Positions 46,301-55,283 of a stretch of DNA of 64,000 nt are shown here, in pieces. The number at the start of each line of letters is the position of its first letter. The stretch's first letter is position 1. Made by a program: the position numbers and the translations under genes. This DNA comes from an uncultured bacterium (lineage in GTDB: Bacteria > Patescibacteriota > Saccharimonadia > Saccharimonadales > Saccharimonadaceae): NCBI GenBank assembly GCA_938030735.1, contig CALHIM010000007.1, positions 79,356 through 143,355 of the forward strand. Direction: 5' to 3'. The notes beneath the pieces are model-generated. The model was given only the letters and a program-made list of their open reading frames with translations, searched no databases and was not told the origin of the DNA.

Positions 46301-46861
46301 TTAGACTGTTATTTTATCATTTTGAAGCGAATCTTTTACGAATTCTTCAACAAAATCTTCGCAAACTCCAAAAATCTGGGGCAGTTTTTCGTTTTCACTT
46401 TTCGAAAATTTTGCAAGAACAAAATTCATCGCGCCGATTGTTGGCAAAAAATCATTAGCGATGCCAATTTTAATTCTTGGAAAATCTTCGCCAAAAACTG
46501 AAATTAAAGATTTTAAACCGTTGTTTCCAGCAGAACTACCGCTTTTTCGAACGCGAACCGTGCCAAAATTTAAAGCTAAATCATCATGAATCGCTAAAAA
46601 ATCTTTTCGAAAATCAATTTTATAAAAATCACAAATTGCCTGCGCCGAAAAACCCGTTTCGTTATAAAAAGTTGTCGGTTTAACAAGCAAAACCTTTTCA
46701 CCAAAAAGCGAAATCTCAGCAATAAAAGCTTTAAATTTTGGCTTTTCTTGGAATTTTGCATTGAACTTTTTTGCTAAAAAATCTGCAAATTCAAAGCCAA
46801 TATTATGGCGCGTTCCATTATATTTTTCTGGAAAATTGCCTTGAAAAAGTATAATTTTCAT
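46301..46861 (-). CDS. pth: Peptidyl-tRNA hydrolase
   Basis: 186 aa. 'YNGTRHNIGFEFAD' (~14-27) holds the catalytic His, 'LVKPTTFYNETG' (~60-71) and 'AIHDDLALNFG...SGSSAGNNGLKSL' (~90-118) the substrate-binding Asp and Asn residues. The normal GLGNPG start is changed to 'LFQGNFPEKY'. Frees tRNA from stalled peptidyl-tRNA. AAGGA site; lies right after der. Confidence 0.93.
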   Translation of the reverse strand: MKIILFQGNFPEKYNGTRHNIGFEFADFLAKKFNAKFQEKPKFKAFIAEISLFGEKVLLVKPTTFYNETGFSAQAICDFYKIDFRKDFLAIHDDLALNFGTVRVRKSGSSAGNNGLKSLISVFGEDFPRIKIGIANDFLPTIGAMNFVLAKFSKSENEKLPQIFGVCEDFVEEFVKDSLQNDKITV

Positions 46862-46873
46862 TTTATCCTTTCG

Positions 46874-46898
46874 AAAATCGCCCCAAGCACGGGGCGAA
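46874..46898 (-). terminator. Hairpin between der and pth
   Basis: TTTTCGCCCC / GGGGCGATTTT arms with a 6-nt loop, minus-strand orientation, directly after the der stop. Confidence 0.6.
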
Positions 46899-46900
46899 AA

Positions 46901-48361
46901 TTATTGATTTTTTTGAATTCGAGCAAGTTTTTCGTCGCGTTTGCGTTCGCGTTTATTTTGCGTATCAGTTGCCTTTTTAAGAGCGCCTGAAGCTTTATTG
47001 ATAACTTTTTTACCAGCCGAAATTCTTGCACGGTTTTCTTTGATTTGCTTTTCGTCACGGAAAGAAAACTTAATCGGCGTACCAGAATAATCGAAATTCT
47101 CGCGAATTAAGCGCTCTAAATATCGTTTATAGCTCCAGTGAACAAATTTTAAATTCGAGCCGTGAATAATAAACCAAGGTGGGTTGCTATCACTTTGCGA
47201 AATGTAGCGTAATTTTGGATGTGTATTCTTCAATCCAGCCGGCGGATGAGCTTGAGTTGCTTTTTGTAGAAGCTGATTTAAAATTGAAGTTTTTGCTTGC
47301 CTTGCACGGTTACGGTGAACTTTTAAAATTAAATCATAAATTTTAGTCACATTTTGGCCAGTTTTCGAACTTGTAAAAATCAACGGTGCCCAAGGTGTAA
47401 ATTTGAAGTAATACGCAATTCGTGGCGCCAAAGCATCGCGAGTGTAAGCATCTTTCCCTTCAACACTATCCCATTTCGAAACTACGATAATCATCCCTTT
47501 TCCGGCATCATTAATTAAGCCAGCAATTCGTTGATCGAGCTGAGTATTAAGTTCGTTGGCGTCCATTAAAAGCAAACAAATATCGGCTTCGTCAATCGCA
47601 CTCAAAGTTCGAAGCACACTAAATTTTTCAATTCCGACTTCTTGCTTACCAGGTTTTCGCATTCCGGCTGTATCGATAATTTCGATGGTTTTTTCATTAA
47701 AGCGAATTTGCGTTTTGTTGGTGTCACGCGTTGTTCCAGCAACATTCGCTACGATCGCCTGCTGTTTGCCTGCCATCGTATTGAAAAGATAAGATTTTCC
47801 GGCATTTGGGCGACCAACCAAAGCCACACGAATTATATCTTCGTCGCGTTTTTCTTCTTTAACTTTTGGAATTTTTTCAGCAATTTCGGTCAAGAGCTCA
47901 TCAACACCAGCATTGTGTTCGGCAGAGGTTCGAATAATCGGTTTAATACCAAGTCGTAAAAATTCTTCATTTGGTAAATTCCCTTTTAAGTCAGTTTTAT
48001 TCAAAACCAAAATTACAGGCTTTCGAGATTTCAAAGCCTTTTTTGCAATCAAGCGATCTTCGTTCGAAAAAGGTTTAGTGCTATCAAGAACCACCAAAAT
48101 CAATTCACTGGCGTCAACTGCATCTTGAATTTGTTCTTGAATTGTAGCCTCGAACTCATCATTTGGGTCTTTTAAACCAGCTGTATCAATCAGCCAGAAA
48201 GCCTGTTTTTTATAAGTAACTTTACCAAGAACACTATCACGCGTCGTTCCAGCTTCTCGTGCAACAACAGCTTGCTGGGCACGAATCATTCGATTAAAAA
48301 GCGAAGATTTTCCGACATTCGCCTGACCAATAATTGCAACTTTAGGGAGATTTTTAGACAT
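46901..48361 (-). CDS. der: Ribosome-assembly GTPase Der (EngA)
   Basis: 486 aa with tandem G domains: 'AIIGQANVGKSSLFNRM' (~9-25), 'DTAGL', 'NKTD'; then 'ALVGRPNAGKSYLFNTM' (~181-197), 'DTAGMRK', 'SKWD'. A KH-like C-terminal domain (~365-445) follows, then a ~40-residue Lys/Arg-rich tail. Acts in 50S subunit maturation. TATAAT nine bases before ATG. Confidence 0.96.
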   Translation of the reverse strand: MSKNLPKVAIIGQANVGKSSLFNRMIRAQQAVVAREAGTTRDSVLGKVTYKKQAFWLIDTAGLKDPNDEFEATIQEQIQDAVDASELILVVLDSTKPFSNEDRLIAKKALKSRKPVILVLNKTDLKGNLPNEEFLRLGIKPIIRTSAEHNAGVDELLTEIAEKIPKVKEEKRDEDIIRVALVGRPNAGKSYLFNTMAGKQQAIVANVAGTTRDTNKTQIRFNEKTIEIIDTAGMRKPGKQEVGIEKFSVLRTLSAIDEADICLLLMDANELNTQLDQRIAGLINDAGKGMIIVVSKWDSVEGKDAYTRDALAPRIAYYFKFTPWAPLIFTSSKTGQNVTKIYDLILKVHRNRARQAKTSILNQLLQKATQAHPPAGLKNTHPKLRYISQSDSNPPWFIIHGSNLKFVHWSYKRYLERLIRENFDYSGTPIKFSFRDEKQIKENRARISAGKKVINKASGALKKATDTQNKRERKRDEKLARIQKNQ

Positions 48362-48410
48362 AGTTTCTTAATTATAACACAATATACCTAAAAATTCAAA
48401 CTTTTCGAAA

Positions 48411-49745
48411 TCAAAATCCAACTTTAATTTTTTGTTTTCGAAGATAAATTTCAGATAAAAAGAATTGCAAAAATCCAACAATTGCAGTGGTTAAAAATAC
48501 GCCAGTCAAGCCAAGGTTTAAGGTTTTTAGAAAAATTAAAATTCCAATTGGGGTTAGAATACTGGTTGCTGCTGCATAAATAACTTGCATTATGCCATTG
48601 TATTTTTTCAAAAATGAACGTGTAATTGAAAGCAAAATATAATAGCGAATTTTTGAACCAACTTCGATCGCGAATAAAATCAAAATCATCGGATTGAGGA
48701 TTGCGTTTTTCACTGCTGAATCGTTTGAAATAATATTCACCCAAATTGGCGCCGAAAATCCAATCGAAACTGTAAGAGTAAGGAAAAGTCTTAAAGCTAA
48801 CCGCCAAATAAATTTGTTATTTTGATAAACTTCTTTTCGTGTTTTAAAGCTTAATTTCGAGTTATAAGAAACGTCAACATTTGCAAGACTTGCGCTTGCA
48901 TCAACTACGCCTTCAAGAAAAGCACCAATCGTATAAATCCAGTATCGGGCTGAAACGAATGATGGTGAAAGATATAACAACGATGATGTTGTGAAAATAG
49001 CAACAATTCGTGGAGCTAATCTGCGGATAATTTCCCATTTTGTATTTAACCAAAGTTTTTTAATCCATCTCTGATCAAATTCAAAACCATTTTTAAAGAA
49101 GTTCGGGCAAGGTTTAGCAATTAAAAAATAAATCAATGGAATTGCGTTAGCCAAAAAACAAGCAATCATCATTCCGTTCGCTCCCCAATTTAAAACCCAA
49201 AGTGCTATAAAAGAACCAATCGCCATAAGCCAAGTTGTAGCATGGTCGAGAATCATTGCTTCTCGTGTTCGAAAAGTTGCTTTCAGATAAGAAGTTATTA
49301 ACATCTGGCTTGGGCAAACCAAGAAAATTGTTGCTACACAAATTCGCCAATAAGGCACATACATTGAAAGCAATTCTTTCGAAACTCCAAGGCTACCAAG
49401 AATTTCGCCCGCAAAAATAAAAGAAACAAGAGCGGCTGGTGTTAAAATTAAATAAACCAAATAAAATGCATTTTTTAAAGGTTTCGAAGCTTTCTCGGCG
49501 CTTTTGCCCACCATGTAAGCTGGTAAATTTGCAACTAAAGCTGTTCGAACAGCATAATAAGCGCACGAAAGCACCACCCACAGCGTATCTGATACTGCGA
49601 ACATTGTTAATGATTTTTGAGCATAAGCCACATTCGGATACCAGGCCATTACTAGCGCCCAGTTTGCTTCGACAAGATTATCGGCAATCGTGCCTAGAAA
49701 ATTATCGAAGAACATTTTTCGGAGTTCTTTTTTAGTTTTTAGCAT
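48411..49745 (-). CDS. MATE-like multidrug/flippase-type membrane protein
   Basis: 444 aa from ATG 49745 (MLKTKKELRK); TACAAT eight bases upstream supports this start. About twelve TM helices with two-fold arrangement, e.g. 'WLMAIGSFIALWVLNWGANGMMIACFLANAIPLIYFLIA' (~175-213), resembling MATE exporters in the MOP superfamily. Substrate unknown; lipid-linked precursor flipping cannot be excluded. Confidence 0.65.
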   Translation of the reverse strand: MLKTKKELRKMFFDNFLGTIADNLVEANWALVMAWYPNVAYAQKSLTMFAVSDTLWVVLSCAYYAVRTALVANLPAYMVGKSAEKASKPLKNAFYLVYLILTPAALVSFIFAGEILGSLGVSKELLSMYVPYWRICVATIFLVCPSQMLITSYLKATFRTREAMILDHATTWLMAIGSFIALWVLNWGANGMMIACFLANAIPLIYFLIAKPCPNFFKNGFEFDQRWIKKLWLNTKWEIIRRLAPRIVAIFTTSSLLYLSPSFVSARYWIYTIGAFLEGVVDASASLANVDVSYNSKLSFKTRKEVYQNNKFIWRLALRLFLTLTVSIGFSAPIWVNIISNDSAVKNAILNPMILILFAIEVGSKIRYYILLSITRSFLKKYNGIMQVIYAAATSILTPIGILIFLKTLNLGLTGVFLTTAIVGFLQFFLSEIYLRKQKIKVGF

Positions 49746-49853
49746 ATTCAATTATTGTATAATTTTTTGAAATAAAAATCAATGTTGAGAAACTTGCTCG
49801 AAAACTTAAAAAATGATATAATAATAATCCAGTAAAAATTTGGAGGTACAGAA

Positions 49854-50348
49854 ATGCAAGAACATTTCAAAAATGTAACAGCTACAATGCCATTAGCGTC
49901 AATGGAAACTCGTCGAATGGTTGCAGAAAATACTCGAAAGATTATCGAGCAAGCTTTTGCAAGCGGTGAGCCTTATGCTAATTTTGAGATTTTTCGAAAT
50001 CTTTTTGATATTGAAGAGATTTTAGATATTCAAAATAAGTTTAATTTTAAGATTGATATTAAGAAATTCAAAAGTCCAGTTGTATATGGGCAGCTCGTGC
50101 GAGTTTATGCTGCAAAAATTCATTATTTTAATTTTCCCGGAGAAAGCTTGACCGAAAAAATTGCTAGAGCTTGCGAATTTGAGTCCGATTCTGGCAATGA
50201 AGATAAAATTCCGATTGAAATTAAAGAATATTTCGAAAAGATTTTGGATATTTTTTGTCAAATTATGCTTGATGAAAGTGTCGAAATATTAGCTGGCTAT
50301 ATAAGGAGTTTATTTATTAATATTGCTGATCTTACTGAATTACAGTAA
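49854..50348 (+). CDS. Unknown 164-aa soluble protein
   Basis: Predominantly helical, no TM, with a GGAGG site. 'TATMPLASMETRRMVAENTRKIIEQAF' at the N-terminus and a second part rich in Ile/Glu ('DIFCQIMLDESVEILAGYIRSLFINIADLTELQ'). No family recognised. Divergent from the MATE-like gene, convergent with the pseudouridine synthase across a shared terminator. Confidence 0.6.
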   Translation: MQEHFKNVTATMPLASMETRRMVAENTRKIIEQAFASGEPYANFEIFRNLFDIEEILDIQNKFNFKIDIKKFKSPVVYGQLVRVYAAKIHYFNFPGESLTEKIARACEFESDSGNEDKIPIEIKEYFEKILDIFCQIMLDESVEILAGYIRSLFINIADLTELQ

Positions 50349-50354
50349 TTAACA

Positions 50355-50378
50355 AAAAGACCTCAATTGAGGTCTTTT
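50355..50378. terminator. Perfectly palindromic bidirectional terminator
   Basis: AAAAGACCTCAA / TTGAGGTCTTTT, 12-bp perfect arms between convergent genes. Confidence 0.8.
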
Positions 50379-50389
50379 CTTCTTTTAAA

Positions 50390-51082
50390 TTACAGCTTTT
50401 CAACTTTTCGAAAATCACCAAAATTTAAATCTTTCGGTAAAATATATGAACCAAAAACTATTCTGTGTAGTTCTTCGACCTCGTAACCTATAGCTGAAAA
50501 TGTTCGGCGTATCTGCCTGTTTCGCCCTTCGCTCATGATAACTTTCCAGTTTTTTCGTGAATCATCAAGTCGTTCAAGCCCAAGTTGTGATTTTCCGTCT
50601 GGTAGATTAATTCCAAAATCAGCAATCATCTGTTGATGAATTGGCTGAAGTGGCGTGTCAAGAGAAACTAGATATTCTTTTACCTTTCGAAATTTTGGGT
50701 GGGTCATTTGAAAAGCAAAATCGCCATCATTTGTTAAGAGTAAAATTCCACTTGAATCTTTGTCAAGCCGACCAACTGGTTTTAGCACGCTAAATTCTTT
50801 TGGAAGAATAGCATAAATTGTTTCATTTTCGCCCTGTTTTTTACGCGAGCAAACATAACCGCGAGGCTTATTGAAAATTACATATTTTTTTTCTTCGCGA
50901 GTTTTTGAGATTATTTTTTCGCCAAGCTTTATTTTATCACCTGCTTTGAATCGTTCGCCGAGTTGAGCAGTTTTCCCGTTGATAGAAATTCGCCCTTTTT
51001 CGATAAGTTCATCTGCTTGCCTACGCGAAATTCCTAGCTGTAATGCCAGGAATTTGTTTAAGCGTTCTGTTTTTTGCTCCAC
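50390..51082 (-). CDS. RsuA/RluB-family rRNA pseudouridine synthase
   Basis: 230 aa: S4 RNA-binding domain (~4-62, 'RLNKFLALQLGISRRQADELIEKGRISING') and synthase domain with catalytic Asp in 'VGRLDKDSSGILLLTNDG' (~104-121) plus 'MSEGRNRQIRRTFSAIGYEV' (~185-204). Modifies a uridine in 23S or 16S rRNA; subtype not resolved. GTG start three bases after the response regulator stop. Confidence 0.9.
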   Translation of the reverse strand: MEQKTERLNKFLALQLGISRRQADELIEKGRISINGKTAQLGERFKAGDKIKLGEKIISKTREEKKYVIFNKPRGYVCSRKKQGENETIYAILPKEFSVLKPVGRLDKDSSGILLLTNDGDFAFQMTHPKFRKVKEYLVSLDTPLQPIHQQMIADFGINLPDGKSQLGLERLDDSRKNWKVIMSEGRNRQIRRTFSAIGYEVEELHRIVFGSYILPKDLNFGDFRKVEKL

Positions 51083-51085
51083 AAC

Positions 51086-52057
51086 TTATTGGGCTCCAAA
51101 AGGAGGTTGAGAATTGTTATTTAAGGGATTTTCGCCCGTTCCGCCTTTTAGGATATCGTTAATTTGAAAAGATAATATTTCTTCATCGCTTCGATTATTT
51201 TTGATCGGCTGAACTACTCGCTCGCCAGAAACAATCGGTGTGGTTGGCTGATTATTATTTTGAACGGCTGCTTGAGGCTGATTTACAAAATCACTAATTG
51301 GATGAGCTGGAGTTTCAATTGTCGGTGATTCTGGTGCTCTGAAATTTTGAGCTGGTGCTACTTTAGTGTAGGGCTGTTCAAGCTGCATAGATTGAGGTGC
51401 TGACTGAATTGGCTGGTTTGTAGAAAAAGATATCGGTTGTTCTCTTTCGAATTGAGCTAAACCTGGTGCTGCGGCACGTTCTGGAGATTGAATAGGTTTA
51501 ATTGGCCGAACTGGTGCTGGCGCTGGTTTTTCGAAATTTTGAATTGGCGCTTGAGTTGTCTGTGTTTGCGCGGTAGAATATAATTCAGCTGGTGCTTTAA
51601 TTTCTTGCGATTGAACTGCAGAAGTTTCTTCGGCGGGCATAGGTATTGGTGCTTGTTTTTGTGCAGTTCGCTGTTCTACTGTTAAATCGCCATCTTCAAG
51701 AACCTCGTGAACTGTTCGCACGACATCTTCAATTCCTACTTGAGATTTCACTAGATAGCGGTCGGTGCCAAGTGCTTCACCGCGACGGCGCTGCTCTTCA
51801 CTTGAGAGGGCTGTCATCATAATAACTTTAATACCACGCGTTTCAGTTGTTGAGCGCAAAATATCAAGCATATCAAAGCCAGAAATCTTTGGCATCATTA
51901 CATCGCTTACAATTAGGTTTGGGCGCTCTTTAATCGCCATTGCGAGCGCTTCTTCTCCATCACCAGCCGAAACGATATCATATCCTTCCGCCAATAATCG
52001 AACGCCATAAATCTCGCGCAAACTTTTATCATCTTCTACTAATAAAATCTTTGTCAT
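51086..52057 (-). CDS. Response regulator with long Gln/Pro/Ala-rich tail
   Basis: 323 aa: REC domain (~1-120; 'LLVEDDKSLREI', 'LIVSDVMMPKISGFDMLDILR', 'LVKSQVG') and a ~200-residue low-complexity tail rich in Q, P, A, S and T with no DNA-binding domain. TATAAT lies nine bases before ATG with AGGAG inside that interval, so the Shine-Dalgarno may be barely transcribed. Pairs with the soluble kinase directly upstream, which has a similar tail. Confidence 0.85.
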   Translation of the reverse strand: MTKILLVEDDKSLREIYGVRLLAEGYDIVSAGDGEEALAMAIKERPNLIVSDVMMPKISGFDMLDILRSTTETRGIKVIMMTALSSEEQRRRGEALGTDRYLVKSQVGIEDVVRTVHEVLEDGDLTVEQRTAQKQAPIPMPAEETSAVQSQEIKAPAELYSTAQTQTTQAPIQNFEKPAPAPVRPIKPIQSPERAAAPGLAQFEREQPISFSTNQPIQSAPQSMQLEQPYTKVAPAQNFRAPESPTIETPAHPISDFVNQPQAAVQNNNQPTTPIVSGERVVQPIKNNRSDEEILSFQINDILKGGTGENPLNNNSQPPFGAQ

Positions 52058-52107
52058 ATTGCTCCTATTATACTATTATTTTTCGAAAAAATCTATACTA
52101 TTTATGC

Positions 52108-54012
52108 TTAATTTTTCCGCTGATTCATTATTTTTTGAGCGTATTCAATTTTCATTCTTTCGATATCGTTTAAAGTTGGCTGATTTGATGGATGCTGGCT
52201 CGGCTGAGGTTCTATATTCTGCGTAGTTTCCATCATTTGGGGCGGTTGAAATTGTTGATTTTTTATGTCTATTGAACTTTGAGGTGAGTAATTATTTTGA
52301 ACAGCTTGTGTATTTTGTTGTAAATTTTTATCCGCTATTTGAGTATCATAATTTTGTACTGTTTGAGGATTTGGTACAGAATTTTGGCCATCCTGATTTC
52401 GCGCTCCCGATAGAGGGCTAAAACCTTGAATTGCGCCATAGTTAGAAAAGTCTTGCTGTGCTTGAATTACCTTTTGTGCCGGTTGGTTTTGCTCAGCAAT
52501 TACGCCATTTGATTGTGGAATTGGAGCTGTATTTTGCACGAAATTGTCATAAATTTGTTGTTCTTGTTGTTGAGTTGATTCAGTCGTATTTTGTGTATAC
52601 GGAGCTTGTTGAGCTTGCGAATTCTCTGGTTGTGTATTTTGCGGAATAGTTTCAGGAATACTAATTGAAGTTTCTGGCTGAATTTCTTGGGTGATTTTGA
52701 AAACTTCTTCGCTTGGATTTTCTATTTTAGGATCTTCAAGAATTGCCGTAATATCGCGGTCGGCCTCGTCGATTTCGCGTTGATTATTTTTTTGTTCAAT
52801 TTTTTGGTGCTCTTCAGCTTTTTTAGTATCTTCAATGGCTTTTAATTTTTCGGCGTTTTCTCGCGTAATTCTTGGTAACTTTACAGTAAAAGTGCTACCT
52901 TTTTTATATTCACTTTCAACATCTAAAAAGCCACCAATCGACTCGGTAAGTTTGCGCGACAAAAATAGCCCGAGCCCTGTACCATTAATTTCTCGCGTTT
53001 CAGAATTATCTACACGATAAAATTTTTGAAACAAATGTGGAATATCTTCGGCCGGAATCCCAATTCCATTATCTTTAACAGAAATTTGAACATTGTTGTT
53101 GTCGCCGGTAATATTCACAGAAACCATTCCGCTCGGCGTATATTTTATGGCATTTTCGAAAAGGTTATTTAAAATTTCATGTAAGTGATCGCGGTCGGCA
53201 TGAATAAAAAATACTGGCGTTAGAGTTTTTTCGCCTGTTTTGTGGTTGTCTGGTTCGAAAATATAATTCAAGCCTTTTGCTTCAGCTTTTGGTTTTAGCC
53301 CTTCCCAAATATTTCGTGAAAATTCAATTGCATCTAAAACAACAGGTTCATTTTTGAGCCGTCCATCTTCTGCTTTTGTAATATCAAGTAAATCTTGAAA
53401 AAGTTGGCCTAAATGCTTGGTGTTTTCGTGAGCTTTTTTAAGGTAAGATTTTGCGCGTGCGTCAATCGTTGCGGTAGCTGGGTTGAGAGCCAAGCCAATA
53501 TATCCTTCAATGCTTGCAACTGGCGTTCTCATTTCGTGGCTCGCAGTTGATATAAATTCAGCTTGTTCACGGTTTTCTTTTAGCTCTTTCGAAATATCCC
53601 TAAAAACTACAACTACGCCAGAATTTTGACTATCAATCGAGTTTACGGCCAAGAAAATCGGAACAATTTTCCCGCTTTGAGTTTTAATGAATAAATCTCG
53701 TGTTGTGAAATCTTCACCAGTTCGTAAAACACGATTCACTGGGTTGGAAATTTCAATCATCTCGCCACCTTCATTGTTTGTAATTTTTAAAACTGAATTA
53801 AAAACCAATCCAGCCGCATCACTACCATTCCAGCCCGTAATTTGCTCTGCTGCTGGGTTGATTGCCAAGATATTCCCTTTTGAATTAACTGCTAAAACTC
53901 CATCATCAACAGCATCTAAAATTGCTTTTCCGTCGCCTAAAAAGCTGCTCGAAGTATTTTTCGAATTTTTATTTTCTGAGTTTTCGCTAAAAATATTTTT
54001 TAAGTTAAACAT
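52108..54012 (-). CDS. Soluble PAS-domain histidine kinase with Gln/Asn/Pro-rich tail
   Basis: 634 aa from ATG 54012 (MFNLKNIF), with GGAAG upstream. PAS (~28-140, 'AILDAVDDGVLAVNSKGNILAINPAAEQITGW'), HisKA with His in 'STASHEMRTPVASIEGYIGLAL' (~157-178) and HATPase ('NNLFENAIKYTPSG', 'DNGIGIPAEDIPHLFQKFYR', 'GTGLGLFLSRKL'). The last ~230 residues are disordered and Q/N/P-rich. No TM, so it senses an intracellular signal. Similar tails on kinase and regulator may mediate condensation or mutual docking (inference). Confidence 0.9.
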   Translation of the reverse strand: MFNLKNIFSENSENKNSKNTSSSFLGDGKAILDAVDDGVLAVNSKGNILAINPAAEQITGWNGSDAAGLVFNSVLKITNNEGGEMIEISNPVNRVLRTGEDFTTRDLFIKTQSGKIVPIFLAVNSIDSQNSGVVVVFRDISKELKENREQAEFISTASHEMRTPVASIEGYIGLALNPATATIDARAKSYLKKAHENTKHLGQLFQDLLDITKAEDGRLKNEPVVLDAIEFSRNIWEGLKPKAEAKGLNYIFEPDNHKTGEKTLTPVFFIHADRDHLHEILNNLFENAIKYTPSGMVSVNITGDNNNVQISVKDNGIGIPAEDIPHLFQKFYRVDNSETREINGTGLGLFLSRKLTESIGGFLDVESEYKKGSTFTVKLPRITRENAEKLKAIEDTKKAEEHQKIEQKNNQREIDEADRDITAILEDPKIENPSEEVFKITQEIQPETSISIPETIPQNTQPENSQAQQAPYTQNTTESTQQQEQQIYDNFVQNTAPIPQSNGVIAEQNQPAQKVIQAQQDFSNYGAIQGFSPLSGARNQDGQNSVPNPQTVQNYDTQIADKNLQQNTQAVQNNYSPQSSIDIKNQQFQPPQMMETTQNIEPQPSQHPSNQPTLNDIERMKIEYAQKIMNQRKN

Positions 54013-54065
54013 TGCCCACTTCCTTGATGTAAATAGTTTAACATAATCACTTTCAAAAATCAATA

Positions 54066-54090
54066 AAAAAGCGAGCATTTTGCTCACTCT
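54066..54090 (-). terminator. Terminator after GNAT gene
   Basis: GTGAGCAAAATGCTCGC hairpin followed on the minus strand by TTTTTT. Confidence 0.6.
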
Positions 54091-54093
54091 GTT

Positions 54094-54945
54094 TTAGAAT
54101 AATTTTGCAACTACTACATCACAGCAGTGCAAATTATTCTTGAAATTATCGATGTAAAAATCGATAATCTTGTAATGTACCTCTATGTCATGATCAATTT
54201 GCTCTGTGCTTAGATCTTTTCGAGCTGCAATAGCGTTAATCTTGAGCTTGTTTTCGTTGATTGAGTTTTCGAAACGATTCCGCCGTTCAATTCTTGCGCT
54301 ACTAAGTTCTTCCTCAATTCTACGAAGTTCTCCGTGTCCTTCTTCTAACTCTGGGTCTTGAAGTTCCTTTTTTCGAAGCTCAAGATCCATTAGATGGATT
54401 GCGTGTTCATTTCGGCAAATTGTGCGGCAAAGATTGAATGCATAAGCAGGCGTGATATCCGCCGCGTTATAGAGAACTCCTTCCTTTCGAAGTTCGCCTC
54501 TGTAGCCATTCACTGCAAAACTTCGCGGAGATTTGGAATTCAAAAAAGCGTATGTGCCATCAATTGTAGGTTGAGCTTCAGCCCATTCATCAATTTTATG
54601 AACTAAGTAGCTAGCACAACCTTGGTTTTGATATTCTTCGAGAGTGAACATTGAGCCGATTTCGCCCAATTTCCAGCCGAAAGAATTAATTTGTGGCTTC
54701 ATCATTGAAGCCGATGCGATAACCTTATCGGTTTTTTTGTCAAAAAGTAACGCAACGCAAGCTTTTTCCATAATGTCATCTGGTGACATATTTAATACTG
54801 TGTCGTCTTGTTTTGTCAAATTTGAAAGCCACAATGCAATTTTATGCTGCAGTTCTAAGTCTAGATTATGCAAAAAACAAAAAAACCATTCGCCATTTAA
54901 AATCTTTTGTATAACATTTAAAATACCTCTATCTTTAATTTCCAT
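54094..54945 (-). CDS. GNAT-family acetyltransferase with coiled-coil tail
   Basis: 283 aa from ATG 54945 (GGAGGTGG just upstream). Residues ~55-125 carry GNAT features: 'KVIASASMMKPQI', 'EIGSMFTLEEYQNQGCASYLVHKIDEWAE' with a Q/GxGxA-like CoA loop written QNQGCA. After ~165 comes a charged helical coiled coil ('DLELRKKELQDPELEEGHGELRRIEEELSSARIERRNRFE'). Acceptor unknown. Unusual in the long C-terminal extension. Confidence 0.6.
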   Translation of the reverse strand: MEIKDRGILNVIQKILNGEWFFCFLHNLDLELQHKIALWLSNLTKQDDTVLNMSPDDIMEKACVALLFDKKTDKVIASASMMKPQINSFGWKLGEIGSMFTLEEYQNQGCASYLVHKIDEWAEAQPTIDGTYAFLNSKSPRSFAVNGYRGELRKEGVLYNAADITPAYAFNLCRTICRNEHAIHLMDLELRKKELQDPELEEGHGELRRIEEELSSARIERRNRFENSINENKLKINAIAARKDLSTEQIDHDIEVHYKIIDFYIDNFKNNLHCCDVVVAKLF

Positions 54946-55039
54946 TTCTTCCACCTCCAAAATATATTTCGAAAATTCGATAGATTTTATAATTATATCA
55001 TAAAATTAATAAAAAAGCAATAATCTAAAAAATATTAAA

Positions 55040-55075
55040 ATAAAAAACCGCCCTTCTTTAAGAAAAGCGATTTTT
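55040..55075 (-). terminator. Terminator after the 41-aa basic protein gene
   Basis: Minus strand AAAATCGC..TTTC / GAAG..GGCGGTTTT followed by T run. Confidence 0.55.
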
Positions 55076-55089
55076 TAAAATTTTTAAAA

Positions 55090-55215
55090 TTATTTTGCGG
55101 CCAAAGCTGCTGCAATTCGTTCGCGGCGTTTTGCTTCGCGGCGTTTTTCAATTTTTAGTTTTGCGCGCAAAGCTCGTTTGCGGTCTGCTCCATGCCAACT
55201 TTTATGTTTAGCCAT
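55090..55215 (-). CDS. 41-aa highly basic protein
   Basis: MAKHKSWHGADRKRALRAKL... ending IAAALAAK; 17 Lys/Arg residues, one predicted long helix after ~8. AAAGGAAAG upstream provides a ribosome-binding site, and a terminator follows. Size and composition recall small ribosome-associated or nucleoid proteins. I do not recognise a family. The codon pattern (many CGC, AAA) is that of a highly expressed gene. Confidence 0.65.
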   Translation of the reverse strand: MAKHKSWHGADRKRALRAKLKIEKRREAKRRERIAAALAAK

Positions 55216-55283
55216 TTCTTTCCTTTCGTTAAAAAATAAAACAATTCTGAACAATTATAGCACACTTTTTTGAGAATTTCAAA

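Noticed and set aside
52108..54087. Longer start for the PAS kinase at 54087
   Set aside because: The extra 25 residues form no domain or TM and overlap the terminator of the GNAT gene; ATG 54012 has a GGAAG site.
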